Of a stretch of 64,000 bases of DNA, positions 12,002 to 22,990 are shown one piece after another. The stretch is from Helichrysum umbraculigerum. Its lineage: Eukaryota; Streptophyta; Magnoliopsida; Asterales; Asteraceae. The notes under the pieces are model-generated. The model was not told the DNA's origin. It saw only the letters and a program-made list of their open reading frames with translations, and made no database searches. The DNA lies in assembly GCA_949592205.1 (NCBI GenBank), contig CATIUR010000006.1:9255001-9319000 (forward strand), given 5' to 3'. The translations under genes were made by a program, and so were the position numbers. The stretch's first letter is position 1. Each line of letters opens with the position of its first letter.

Positions 12002-12361
12002 CTGTTGAGTTAAGTACGTTCGAGTGATAGCAAAGCCTATAACCCAAGTATAGTTCGGAATCTCCTAACGCCCTAAACGTATGAGATTTAATAAGTATGT
12101 GGATGTTGTAGTTGACCATCCATGCTAGTGTTCGTACAACCAAGTTATGTCCAAAGCGTTTGTTAAATACGTACGTTTGTATTTCATAGTTGTGAAAATG
12201 TATACGACTCGTTGGTGACGTTTTGAAATCAACATTTGGATAATATAAGTATGTTTGTAATGTTTGTGTAGGTTCGCATATCGTGTCGCGTGTAAGTATT
12301 CGTTTCCGGTTAAGTTCGACACTTAGAGTAAAAATATGTTGTAAGTTTTCTGTTTTCCGCG

Positions 12362-12660
12362 ACACTCGATGCGACACTAAATAGTTTTTGGCGACACTTA
12401 AAGAAGTGTCGCAGAAGTTCGAAATTTTTGAGTTATTAGCGACATTTGATGAAGTGTCGCAGGATGCGGCACTATGATGCGGCACTTAGGATCAGTGTCG
12501 CAGAGGGCGACATTCGGGTTTAGTGGCACTAAGGTGGAGTGTCGCAAAAAGAGGGTTTGTAGCGTCACTTAAGCAAGTGACGCAAGATTAGGGCTTTTCA
12601 GCGGCACTTAGTGCGACACTTAGGAAGTGTCGCGACACTGTTTTCGGTCATGGTGCGACA
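12362..12660. repeat. second hairpin array, GCGACACTT family
   Basis: Repeats of GCGACACT and AAGTGTCGC form 9-bp hairpins: GCGACACTT/AAGTGTCGC with loop AAAG (12391-12412), GCGTCACTT/AAGTGACGC with loop AAGC (12562-12583) and GCGACACTT/AAGTGTCGC with loop AGG (12613-12633). Weaker units lie between. The middle hairpin exchanges A-T for T-A on both arms. Confidence 0.9.
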
Positions 12661-13639
12661 CTCGAACTGTTCGTGGATCAGTTTGAAAACAACGACTTTC
12701 GGTTCGATTTTTGGACATTCTCAGTTGATAAAACACTAAAACATGGTATACTTAGCATTATAAACTAGAAATATCGAAAGAAACAACAAAATCTAAGAGT
12801 CTGCGGGATGTCGGGATCTTACGAAATTATCGCGGAAGAAATCCGAGAAGATGGTTGTGTAGAGTTCGACTCCGTGATCGTTTTATTCCAAATGAGCTAG
12901 ATGATTCGGTGAGTTTTTGTTGTAGTTTTTGTCGATTTTGTGGAGGAGGTGGTGGTGTTTCTTTGAAAGAGAGAGAGAGAGAGATAGATAGATGGAAATG
13001 ATGATGAAAATGAAAGAATGAAGAAAAAGGAGGTGGAAGGGGTGGGATATGTGTTGGTGACTTGAGTCCCCATTTTGTGGTATTTTGCCCGTGTTTATTT
13101 ACCCGATCGTTAAATGTTATAATATTTTAAATAATAAAATTTAAATACATTTTTGCTTATATTTTTGGTTGGAATATTTTATGGAAATAATTTAGTTAAG
13201 TTTATAAAATTTTAGCTTTGTTTCGTTTCGGTTTACGAAATAAACGTTTATACATTAATAAATTCTTCGTAAATATTATCAACATAATATTTAATATTAA
13301 ATAATGTTATTTAATAATTTCGTTTCATTAAATAAATTTGTTCACCAACAGTCGTATATTTTTGTCGCGTTTGTTCCAATTGTCGTGTACATAATTATAA
13401 CTAATTATGAATCGTAATACTACGCGTATTAAGTAGTTGGGCTTTGCTAGACTTACCTCTAAAATGTGTTGTGAATTCACTCAAAGTAGGGAATTAGCCT
13501 AAAAATGCGTGCAAATAATGTTTATAATTGTGTCGAAATTGCGGGGTGTCACACCAGGCAACCCTCACAGTTGGTCTCTCAATTCACTCAAGTGTTTAGG
13601 GTGTCCTAATTGCTAGTGTCAATCACTCAGATAGCCAGT

Positions 13640-15127
13640 TGATGAACGCCAAAATGTGCTATTTTATAGTGCTATTTACCCCTTGTTTGATTAATTTCTT
13701 ATGCATTTTATTTGAATTCGATACTTATTTCGTTCATATTTGCATTTAGGAATTATTTGGAGCTTGAATCGGAAAAGAAGCAGAAAGCGAGTTATTTTTG
13801 AAGAAAAGTTTGAGAAAAGTTTAAAAGGTGAAGAATGGAGGTCGATGGTGAAAAAGTTGGAAAGATTAATCCATACGGCGTATGGATTCCATACGGCGTA
13901 TGGATGGTGTGAGCCGGGCCGCCAGTTGACGCGGGTTAAGACCCATGGGCTTTTCAATCCATACGGCGTATGGATGTCCATACAGCGTATGGATTGCGTC
14001 GACAGAAACCCTAAATATTCATTTTTTGCTTTCATTTTAGTTATCACCTACCACTTTTCTTTCAGTCGATTCTCTCAACCAAAAACCTTCATTCCAGAGA
14101 ATTTTGAAGGCAAAAGATCAAGGATAATCGAAGGATTTCATTCGTTCAATCATTATTTCAATATTTTGTTTCGAATACGTTTCTTTCTTTCATTTGATTA
14201 TGAATATTGAGATGTTTATGAATCTGATTTTCTATAGTAATATGATTGGCTAAGTTTTTATTACAATTGTTTAGATGATAATACTCAGATGATGATTTGA
14301 TTATTGAATTGCAGATTTATATCGGTTTTTATGAATGTTTATATGTTTACTTGATGATCCATGTTTAATTATTGATTGTTGGTGATAACCTAGCGTGATG
14401 ATCCATTGATTCATGATTGAGTTCTTTATTGATTGATCATTATTGATGATTGTTGATTTTAATCGATAATTATCACTAAATAGATTGAGTTTGATAGGTT
14501 AAGGTTACTTATGATTAATGATTGGTAATGAACATGATAACTATTGATTAGTTATAAACTTTGTTGATTCAAGTTGCAAAAGTAAATCATATAAATGGTG
14601 TAGTTTTAATCTATAACACAATTCGGTGGATAATGTTAAATTGAACTGTTAGCGGGTTGAAAACAACTTTATATCTTTCTTGATTGTGTTTAATCAGTTA
14701 ATCTTGTAAGGATAATTGGTATATTTGTCATGTCACAATAAGATCCATATATCCGCAATTCAATAAAGTGATAATCAGAATCTGAGGAAAATAGTCTAAA
14801 CAATTGTATCTCTTTTATCATTTGAATTAAATCTTTTAATTAATTAAGTCATTTTATCATTTCTTTATTTTATAATTAAATTTTATTTAATAAATCATTT
14901 CTTATAATTGTTTACCCATTGTTCGATCGGAACTAAAACGTCCCCACTTTTTACTGCTTTAATTATTTTGTATCAATTTCCAATTTATTTAATTAAATAT
15001 CCGTTCCCTGTGTTATATCCGGACTTATCATACTATACTATTATATGACCAGGTATTCTTGCCTGAGTTGTGTATAGTTAGTAAGGTAATTTCTATTTTA
15101 AAATAAAGCTCTGTTTACACAGCATCA
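13640..15127. mobile_element. solo LTR, unclassified (probably gypsy Tat/Athila-like)
   Basis: A 1488-bp unit starting TGATGAACGCC and ending AGCATCA, flanked by perfect 5-bp duplications CCAGT (13635-13639 and 15128-15132). The flanks join cleanly into Athila-like sequence that matches the uninterrupted region near 21560. There is no primer site, polypurine tract or coding region inside. A 156-codon open frame at 13740-14210 crosses the palindromes and shows no known domain. Lineage is uncertain because no internal domain remains. Confidence 0.88.
13868..13993. repeat. four palindromes with ATACGGCGTAT core
   Basis: Four hairpins: AATCCATAC/GTATGGATT with loop GGC (13868-13888), TCCATAC/GTATGGA with loop GGC (13888-13904), ATCCATAC/GTATGGAT with loop GGC (13957-13975) and TCCATAC/GTATGGA with loop AGC (13977-13993). 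The inner core is the same as in the Tekay LTR array at 57246, with different outer arms. Confidence 0.93.
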
Positions 15128-15484
15128 CCAGTCATGCAGCATTTTCTGTCATAAGCTTGATCAAGAATCAAATCTCCATCACTTGAATGAGAACGGTGCT
15201 AATCTCTTATGATATCTAGAAAGGAATCTGGGTTTATGGTTTTAAGGAAATGAGGAAGGATGTGGTGTAGATTTATAATGGGTGAAGAAGGAAAATATTT
15301 TTGGGTATATTTCTTTCCTTCGTATCCTTTTTGAAACTTTGGATAAGGATATTAATCTTTTCGAGAAATTTCTTTTGAAATTTTTCTGGATTCTGATAAA
15401 GACTCAAGTGGTTACTTGATTTCGCAGCTCCCCTTTGATTTTTGCTTTTCCCTTAGGACTTTCTTAAGGAGAGCGAGGCATATA

Positions 15485-16624
15485 CTCCTTCCGTCCAAAA
15501 TTAAGTGTCTTACTTTCCTTTTTTGTTTCTCCCAAATTAAACGTCCTGTTCCACTTTTAGTAAATAATAATAAATTACTTACCAATAGTACCCTTGATTG
15601 TTAAAAACAGTTGAAGTGGTCAGCTTTGAAATCAGATACTGTAAAAAAATAACATGTGACTGACAATGACTCATCACCCTTTATCCTCTTGTTAACATAC
15701 TTACACAAAACCAAAACTAAATAAAAGATGGGACCAGGGGACTTTACCCACGATTACAAGCAAACAGTTTGAGAACTTGATAAAGAGATTCAACACATAC
15801 TCGTATGATCAAATTGGTTTTTTATTTGGTTTTTTTCCTTTTTCATTTTCTTCAATTAACAAATTGTAATAGTGGGATCTATTGGAATGTGACACCAATT
15901 AACCAATATGGAATGAATAAATAAAAATAATGAGTAAATAAATGAAAAAAAACAATTATTTAGAAAACACTAAAAGTCAAAACTAAATACTCCAATGTTT
16001 CTCATTTTCAATTCATTACATGCACTACGTACTACATCTATCTAAGGCAAAAAAAAAAAAGCAAGGATTTTTTTTTTCTACCTTTCTTACTTGCATATGG
16101 ATTAGACACTAAAAGACTTCGATCATTTCATTTTTTATTGATCCAAAACCAAACTTCTCGATCTATCAAATCTTGATCACAATCAATTGTCAACGGCAAC
16201 CTTCCTTGTTACTCCAACCTAGCCTTACCAATATGAGGAATTCGATAATTATTCCCACCATTAACCTTCATGATCTCTTTCATGCAAGTTTGTAGAGTTA
16301 GAAATACATTGTTAAGATCATGAGATGACATCCTTTCGTATGATTCTTGAACCGTATGAACCAATTCATCGATTGTTCCTAATGCCTCTTGTTCTTGAAG
16401 CGATTGAATTGCCCGGAAAAAAACAAGGTCTAAAACATTCAAATCCGGGCTATTTGGAGGTTGATAATGAAGTCAAAAATATCAAAGCCATCTCGAGATG
16501 CTTTTTGAAGAAACTCGGCATCATCAACTTGAATATGGGGCTTCACATTGTATTGTTGAATATATATTGGACTGTAAGTCCATTTCTCGCGGATCGATAA
16601 TGAGGTTATATAATTGTATTCGAG
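15485..16624 (-). mobile_element. mariner-like element, 3' part
   Basis: The left end CTCCTTCCGTCC after a TA at 15483-15484 matches the terminal repeat used by plant mariner-like elements and Stowaway MITEs. A minus-strand transposase remnant lies at 16209-16624. The stretch 15485-16208 is AT-rich noncoding 3' sequence. The 5' half and second terminal repeat are absent: the element stops at the copia LTR that starts at 16625. The flank is Athila-like DNA. Confidence 0.75.
16209..16624 (-). pseudogene. mariner-like transposase, C-terminal remnant
   Basis: The translated fragments contain PIYIQQYNVKPHI, matching the family's IFIQQDNAxPH segment around the second catalytic Asp, here mutated. 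They also contain DGFDI and NVLDLVFFRAIQSLQ, the segment holding the third catalytic Asp of plant DD39D transposases. The end, LNNVFLTLQTCMKEIMK and GGNNYRIPHIGKARLE, is the usual C-terminus. A frameshift near 16440 and loss of everything N-terminal make it inactive. Confidence 0.85.
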
Positions 16625-17151
16625 TGCGGAATCCTCGAACTCAATCAATCGACACAAACGAATATATAAACGATAATATGAACAAGATACGAATACTTTT
16701 CAATCTAAATTTTTTATTAATTATAAATCACGTTACAATCAATCGAAGACAACAATACCCGTATTCGATTTCGACAACACCTCTCTCACTTGTTTCGCTT
16801 TGTTTTCTGCCGTTAAACTCACTCACACAAAAACCACACTTTTTTTTTTTACTTTGGCCGTCTACCTCTCCAATTCCATCGTTACTTACGAACATATAAT
16901 ACATATATATAGTTGGGCCTTGGGCTTTGACTTTGGTCCACGAACATCAAACATATATAATGATGGGCTGGGCTTTTGCTTTGGCCCACGAACATCAAAC
17001 ATATATATTGATGGGCTGGGCTTTTTCTTTAGCCCACATAAACCAAGTTCGATCATCACTAAATTTGCTCACCAACTAATATAACGATTACATTTGACAT
17101 TAACGATTACTAATTATCTGGAAAGCTATTGTCACATAAAATGCACCAACA
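16625..17151 (-). mobile_element. 3' LTR of old SIRE copy
   Basis: On the minus strand it begins TGTTGGTGCATTTTATG at 17151, preceded by a polypurine run (CAAGGGGGAGTC), and ends GATTCCGCA at 16625. The TGTTGG start and the tract on its upstream side identify a copia 3' LTR. Its left edge cuts the mariner transposase. TCGAG (16620-16624) would be the target duplication; the partner is not in the window. The outer boundary is inferred from the break in the transposase, so it could be off by a few bases. Confidence 0.65.
16912..17040. repeat. 48-bp tandem repeat in LTR
   Basis: About 2.5 copies of a 48-bp unit containing CACGAACATCAAACATATAT and TGATGGGCTGGGCTTT (CACG at 16939 and 16987). Confidence 0.85.
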
Positions 17152-17299
17152 GACTCCCCCTTGCCAATAGCTTCTAGATAACTTCTTGATGTCTTCTAGA
17201 TGTCTTCGTTAATCTTCCAAATGTCTTCGCTTATCTTCTAAAATCGATTGTCACACGAGATGTACCAACAGACTCCCCGTTGACAATTGCTTTTAGAAG
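17115..17299 (-). other. two consecutive inverted repeats enclosing PPT/LTR heads
   Basis: First pair: arms 17115-17131 and 17165-17180, about 15 of 16 paired with one bulge. Second pair: arms 17235-17252 and 17282-17299, about 16 of 18 paired. Both loops contain ACCAACAGACTCCCC, the junction of LTR head and polypurine tract on the minus strand. The second unit looks like a duplicated tract plus LTR head lying inside the internal region. Confidence 0.7.
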
Positions 17300-18119
17300 T
17301 CTTCTTCACAATCTTCTGTAATCTTCATATCTTCTACAATCTGCAGGTCTTCTAAAAATCTTCTAGATATACCAACCGATTTTGATCTTATGATATCTAA
17401 GTAGATCATACGTTCATCACATCTTGATAACCAGACTCCCCCTGAGATGTAGCGAGCGTATTTATATATTATTTGAAGGACCTGACAGCTCACCAATATT
17501 TGATGCAATAAGATCATCAAAAGGGAAATTTGATTTTCCTTCTTTTTTCTCAAATCATCTTCTTTACACTTTGATATCTCCCCTGAGCTGTCCGGTTCTT
17601 CATCAATTCGGCAATCAACTTATAGAATAACAGATCCAATTATTATAGTTTTTCCAACAAGGACGACTAATACATGAATAACCTTCTTCAGTGTGTTAAA
17701 ACTATATAAGTATAAAGTATAAAAAGTATATACACTTATAAACTAATAATAAGTTTATACACTTATAAAGTAAGTATAAAATCACATTAAATGTATAAGA
17801 TTCATCGAGAGACATTCATGTAGCGAGAAAGACCACCTTGCACACAGGAATTCTAAGATTCCTTTGTTATTATTAGTGTAATAAAGAGTTCAAGACGATC
17901 ATTGATATTGTTGTCCACCTAAACACTCTACATCCATATTTTATGAGCTGACCTATTATTGTTAGTATGAATATTACATTGTGGTCCCCACCTATGACAT
18001 ACCCCTGTAACCCATACATGAACATAGTTTCCATATTGAGAAAAAATATAAGAAGATCATTTTTAAGAATCAAGTCATTGGTGACAGGTCTGCACTTTCG
18101 TACAACAAAGCGACTTAAC
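17152..18119 (-). mobile_element. old SIRE copy, 3' noncoding region
   Basis: Noncoding. About 17850-18119 matches the E1 3' region 2998-3330 in the same order and orientation (AGTTCAAGACGAT near 17886 and 3005; GTACAACAAAG near 18098 and 3340). Repeated GACTCCCC tracts occur at 17152, 17270 and 17435. The boundary at 18119/18120 joins a truncated Athila gag piece. With 41764-43808 it appears to form one minus-strand SIRE copy split by the Athila block. Confidence 0.6.
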
Positions 18120-18664
18120 CATGCGGTATATAATGACTCATCGAAAGCTTGTCGAAAGTTCATGATGTCATTTCGGAGTTTGGTTTGTTTAGAAGGCGGA
18201 AAGTACTTGGTTAGAAACTTTGTCGCCATCGCAGACCATGAATGGATAGAGCCGGTCTCTAGACTTTCAAACTATGTTTGCGCATGATGGGTGAGCGAAT
18301 AAGGGAAAAGGTATAAACGGATTGTATCTTGGCCAATTCCGTTTTGCTTGTAGGAATGTGAGAGAGAGATGAACTTGTCGAGGTGAGAGTTTGGGTCATC
18401 ACTGGGCAATCCATGGAATTGACAGTGGTTTTGGATTAGTTGGATGATGTGGTGTTTAAGCTCGAAAGATTGACCAGGGGTTTCAGGGTAGAGAATTGGT
18501 CCTCCTCTTCCTTCGATAGAGGGTTTACTGTTGTCAGCGAGAGTGATGCGTTCAGCCATTGCTTGCTTAAGTGCAGATTGATTCTTTTCTCGTCGAATAG
18601 TGCGTATTATAAGTTCTGGATCGGGAAAGTTAAATAGTGGTGCAGATCTAGGGGAACATGTCAT
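18120..18664 (-). pseudogene. Athila-type gag, N-terminal fragment (copy A)
   Basis: Minus-strand frame starting MTCSPRSAPLFNFPDPELII at 18664, nearly identical to 36120-36656 in copy B. An in-frame TAG follows HHAQT (18272-18274), exactly as in copy B. After FDESLYTAW at about 18120 the similarity stops abruptly and copia noncoding DNA follows. Fragments of this kind arise by deletion or illegitimate recombination. It lies just downstream of its own primer site and LTR A. Confidence 0.85.
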
Positions 18665-18775
18665 AAACTAAAAGAAAAGACAATAAAGGAAATGTTTTTG
18701 TGTTTTTTTAAAAGGTTTTATCCTAAGGGTTTACTAGAATTGGGATTGGTTGGGCCTCTGGATCGGACAGTTAGT

Positions 18776-18794
18776 CTCCCCGGTAGCGGCGCCA
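18776..18794 (-). other. primer binding site, Athila type (copy A)
   Basis: The minus-strand TGGCGCCGCTACCGGGGAG resembles the Athila primer site (Asp-tRNA type). It lies 8 bp inside the LTR end; copy B has GCTGCC in place of GCTACC. Confidence 0.9.
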
Positions 18795-18802
18795 AAAAAG
18801 CT

Positions 18803-21280
18803 TGTTGAGGTTATCAACGGGTGGTTTTAAAATTTATAATTGCTGGGGTCTAAGTGTGACTTACTAGTACTGAACCAAAAGGTTAGTAGGCGGTAAGTTG
18901 GACCTAGAGTCGTTCTTAAAGAGAAACTGAATTGAAACGGAGGTGATCCAATCAATCTTTCTTTTCTAGTAAATGTTTTTAAAAGAGTGCGTTGGGGGTT
19001 TTGGTTCAGTTAATTAAGTAAACTAAATAAAGCGATTAAAATGTAATAAGATGTCAGATAATGCAAAGTAGTATTTGTTGTGAGTTCGTTAGTTAATAAT
19101 TATGGGATGATGACTCTTACGGGAAAACAATTAACTAAATTGGGTTGCTTATGAGATTCATTAACTTATGGTATAACCAATAGATTCCTTATTAGTCGGT
19201 TATCAACTAATATGTCACGAGGAACTAAGGTATCATGATTCTGACCAGACAGACGATGCTCAACTCTCCACACTCTCCTGTGAGGGAGTCAGTGGCCCAT
19301 ATTATTGAACGTATTCGCTCGTGGGCGAAGGAATAGAGTAGCAAGTCCATAACATGTCTAGCCGTTCTTAATACCACAATGATTATGAATCCATTAAACA
19401 ACTAACTTAGAACTTGTGTCCGGACTTATTTAATTAATTTCTACCAATGAAACTTAAGCGTGATAAACGAGGGAAAGCATTCAGGTTTCTTGCGTATCTT
19501 ACTTTAGGGTTTCATGGTTTTAAGCAAAAGTATCAGTTTAAGGTGGATTTCAAACTTGCCTTTCTCAATACAATTAACAAATCCCTAGGTTTTCGTAAAT
19601 GGTCATTTAGCCTTTAGCCTACCTAATCTAATCTAATTTAAACTAAAACAACTAATTAAAATGCTGACGACTTTTTACAAAAAGTTAAACCCAGACCATG
19701 TCGGAAAATGCTATGGTGGCTCACAACGTATTTAATTGTTTACCAATGTTTCCGTTGTGAGTTTAATTTCTTCGCGATGTTTACATGATAAGTACATTGT
19801 GATTGGAAGTGTACAATACTCATGGAAAGTCCACGTAATCACATTGCATTTTATAATGCTTACATGACGTAACAATTAAAAACATAGTTTTTACACAGAT
19901 AACTATTGACCGAGTGTTGAGGTTCGCGACTCCTCTTTACAAGGTTACAATCACGTTTGTTAATCGAAAGGCGAATATAAGTTTAGGGTTTAAAATCACA
20001 AGATAAGTCCATTCACAAGGTTTCCAATTTTATAACGTCGATCAATAATACAACTACCTTCGGTCGTTACTGGCTTCCATATATTTGTACTATGCTCAAA
20101 AGCATTTCCAATACTATACCGAGTAATCAGTCGAATAGGGGCCATCGTATTATTTCACGACGCATTTAAAGTCATCCCACAATTATATATACTAACTACA
20201 TCACAACAAATACAATAGTAATCTACTCGCTAATCATGGTAATAACGATCGCAAACATAATTAAAGCAAACATGTTTAATTAAGATATATAAGGATAGAG
20301 ATAACCGAGATTAATATGCGAGAAGGAATAGACTTGAATTAATGAGCGTAACTCCAAGCGTACACCAAAGATTACAAAACGTTCCTAGCTTTCTTTCTAC
20401 TCTAAACAAAGTGCTAAACTAATCTAATGCTAAATTTAAAGTAAGAAAGTAGAATGAGAAAGTAAGAAAGTAATATGACTAGTGCATATGGGACATTTTG
20501 AAATGAAGCCTAAAGCCTCCTATTTATAGGTGAGCTTTGGGTCACATTAGCATCTTGAGGTGCATGTTAGCAAAAGGTAGCCAAAAGGGTGCACCGGGTA
20601 CCGTACAATACGAAAAGTAGGCGCACCGGGTACCGTACAACACGAAAAGTAGGCGCAGCAGGTACCAAAAGTTACCAAAAACGGAAACCGAGGCAGATAC
20701 ATGCCAGCCGGCGGTGCCACCAGTGTGGCCAGCGGCGGTGGTGGTGAGGCCGGCGGCGATGGGCCCACCCCTGCCCCGTTGCGTTGTTTGTTGCTTCGTT
20801 TCTCGATTCGTGCGTGTTTTCTTCGTTATACGTCCATTTGAGTTGATTCTTTTTTTGTTGGATTCGTAATTCAAAAACGAAGATTCTGACATAAGATAGG
20901 TCCTGTGATGAGGTCCCTAGTTCCAGATATTGCGTACGGTTCATTTGGATCTTCCGGCGGGCGCGAAATCTTCATTTTTTACCCGTTTCAGTTGATTCTT
21001 CTTCTGTTGGATTCGTATTTTGAAAACGAACATCTTGGAAATAATGGATGTTGATGGAGGGCACTTTAGTCTTGAAATCTCGTTTTGATGCCTTGAATCT
21101 TCAAACGTGTGTGGAATCTTCGTTTTTCATCCGTTTTGCTTGATTTTTATCGTGCAACCTCGTTTTGACCATCTTGGCATAATGTTATTGATTTGTGCTA
21201 TATTTGAATTAAAATGCCAAGAATTGTTCCAGAATGAGAGAGATATCGGTAGTAAAAACATGACTTTTTACGCGATATCA
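18803..21280 (-). mobile_element. Athila-type LTR A
   Basis: A 2478-bp LTR that starts TGATATCGCG at 21280 on the minus strand and ends CCTCAACA at 18803. It is flanked on one side by a polypurine tract and 3' noncoding internal DNA, and on the other by a primer site and gag. It therefore sits between two internal regions. It is nearly identical to LTR B apart from the solo LTR inserted there. It includes a GC-rich patch near 20700-20800 and a TATA box at 20521-20530. Confidence 0.9.
20521..20530 (-). promoter_or_regulatory. TATA box of Athila LTR A
   Basis: Minus-strand CCTATAAATA, a strong plant TATA match conserved in LTR B at 38514-38523. Transcription would start near 20490 and run toward gag. 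Confidence 0.65.
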
Positions 21281-21295
21281 AGTATCCCACACTTA
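21281..21295 (-). other. polypurine tract of Athila block
   Basis: Minus-strand TAAGTGTGGGATACT directly before the LTR start. It is preceded by GAGGACAAGCAAAGTTC, the usual context of this tract in Athila/Tat elements. Confidence 0.75.
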
Positions 21296-22818
21296 GAACT
21301 TTGCTTGTCCTCAAGCAAACTAACGTTCAACATGGTTAAAGATAAGAAGATAATGAAATTATTTTAAGACGGGAACTTTTTACTAATGGGGTTTCGGAAA
21401 AATAAAGATATTTGATATTTTAGAAAGCAAGGTTGTAATCTTTAGGAGCATGCTTTTGATCATTGATCGTTGATACATGACTAGGCGATCCTCTCAAGGT
21501 GGTCACTCCAATCACTCAAAGTGTTTAGGGTTTCCTATTCTAGCATATCAATCACTCAGAACGCCAGTCATGCATCGTTTATCGTCATAGGCTTGATCGA
21601 GAATCAAATCGTTACCTTTCTGGGTGAGCGTGAAGTCGATCTAGCCACAATCATTCTTAGGGGACTGATGTAGGGTTTTGGAGTGAGGTGTTGGTGATGT
21701 GAGAGGGGGTTTTGTTGGGTTTTCTTTCTTTTTGTGAAGTTGGAAAGCTAAAGTTTTTGACTTTTTAGGACGATTGACGCCCTTTTTCTTCTGGTTATTT
21801 TCTCCACTTTGACTTTCTTTTCTTCGAGTTTTCTTGGGTAGTTTTGACTTCGTATCCTTGTAGCTTTTCTTCTTTCATCTTTGAAACTCTTTATGAGGTT
21901 TGAGGGATGCTTTTGAGTAGGTACGGGATGACGTGTTTATTTTGGGGTGTATAGAAGGGTTCAAGAATGATGTGATTCGATCTCCTTTTTACTCACTAGT
22001 TTGGCTTCGAAATGCATTACAGGAGCAAGTTCTGATTCTAAACGCATACATCGGCACACTCAAGAATCGAAAAAGTGAAGCATTAAAAGTGAATGCTTTT
22101 CATATGGCTCAAGATACCTCACGAATCGAAAGTTGGTTTGTTGTGTGCTTAGTCATGCGATGCTCTTTATGGGATTGTCAAACTTGTTTTTCAAAAGAAC
22201 TTATATTTTATTTTTCTTTCCTCCCCAAAGTAAATCATTCTTTAAATTTTTTCATTTTCTACATATTTTTAACTTAGTTTTGAAAAATTTTGTTTACTTT
22301 TATGGAGAAGCAAGGCCTAATAAAGAGCAACGATTTAGAATCAAGTATATACCAGTATCCAATTAACAGTAGTGCAACTACTGCTATCCCACACTTAAAG
22401 GAACATCGTCCTCGATGTTATACTAAGCTCTGAATGGGGTAAAATCCCACACTTAGGGTTTTAAACATCCAGGATTCATTCTTTCAGTGTGTGTGTTGGG
22501 TTTGAATCCCACACTTAGTGATAAGCATAATGGATATGGCATATTTAAAACGAATGAAAGAGATGGCATAGAAGTACTCCCCGATAGTTGCAGTGTTCTT
22601 TTGGTTGCATCTGCCGGTCTTTGTCTTCTTTGGTGCTTCTTTGATCAAGTCTTTTTGTGATTGGTCTCGTGAGTGTGAACACGTCGGATATACTATTCTT
22701 TGGTTGTTGATGCTTCCTTGCAGGCTGGAGCATTCTTTGTATGATCCGAGTGTGAAAGATAGTCGGAGATGTCATCACTTCTTGGAAAGTAAAATTGCAG
22801 AAATGTAAAAACAAACAC

Positions 22819-22845
22819 GGGTTGCCTCCCGAGAAGCGCTCTTTT
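22819..22845 (-). other. GGGAGGCAACCC motif after ORF2
   Basis: Minus-strand AGCGCTTCTCGGGAGGCAAC followed by CCG, about 35-60 nt after the ORF2 stop. From memory, similar GCGCTTCTxGGGAGGCAACCC strings follow coding regions in many plant Athila/Tat elements. CGGG/CCCG can pair around AGGCAA. Confidence 0.55.
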
Positions 22846-22878
22846 AAAGTCGAGAGCTCGACTTAGTCCTTTTTTTCT

Positions 22879-22990
22879 TCAGATGATGCTTGATGCATCC
22901 GTAGTGGTGGCGTGGTCACTGTGGTTTCTTGGTAGAGAGTATCGTGGTGGATAGTGTTGTAGGAATTGCTCTATCATGTCAGCAATGAGA
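22879..22990 (-). pseudogene. 3' end of Athila ORF2, cut off by G1
   Basis: The flank left of G1 continues the reading frame of the ORF interrupted at 32656, for about 36 codons, and ends in TGA at 22879-22881. Without G1 and one GTTGG, ORF2 would be about 355 codons long. Confidence 0.75.

Larger units (their letters stand above)
10951..13553 (-). mobile_element. solo LTR, Tekay-type
   Basis: A complete 2603-bp LTR. It begins TGTAACACCCCC on the plus strand and ends GGGGTGTCACA; minus-strand orientation is inferred from the landmark order of the other Tekay LTRs. It is bounded by perfect 5-bp duplications CCAGG (10946-10950 and 13554-13558), with no internal sequence, which is the mark of recombination between the two LTRs of a former element. 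It carries two separate hairpin arrays and consensus splice signals. Confidence 0.93.
10879..15484 (-). mobile_element. Athila-like 3' noncoding region, in three pieces
   Basis: The pieces are 10879-10950, 13554-13634 and 15133-15484. Removing the two solo LTRs and one copy of each target duplication gives a stretch that aligns in order with 21440-21900 in the Athila block. Shared landmarks are a GATCATTGAT-like run, CATGACCAGG versus CATGACTAGG, AGTGTTTAGGGT, AATCACTCAG, GCCAGTCATGCA and CTTGATCAAGAATCAAATC. The copy is clearly more diverged than the two Athila gag/LTR copies are from each other, so it is probably an older, separate element. No coding sequence is visible. Confidence 0.75.
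21281..22878 (-). other. Athila-type 3' noncoding region without pol
   Basis: The stretch from the ORF2 stop to the LTR shows no reverse transcriptase, integrase or RNase H motif in any frame. It holds four copies of TAAGTGTGGGA on the minus strand (21285-21295, 22387-22397, 22445-22455, 22507-22517). The part at 21440-21900 is homologous to 10879-15484. The element therefore goes from gag/protease and an unknown ORF straight to its 3' end. Confidence 0.75.

Noticed and set aside
13740..14210. 156-codon open frame in the solo LTR
   Set aside because: It crosses the palindromes, has no recognisable domain, and lies in an LTR without other coding signals.
15485..16208. Stowaway MITE
   Set aside because: The terminal motif fits, but there is no second terminal repeat within MITE distance and a mariner transposase follows, so it is better read as the end of a mariner-like element.
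20542..20944. GC-rich open frames on the minus strand in LTR A
   Set aside because: The GC-rich patch opens several overlapping frames; the matching region of LTR B is split by the solo LTR and differs by indels.
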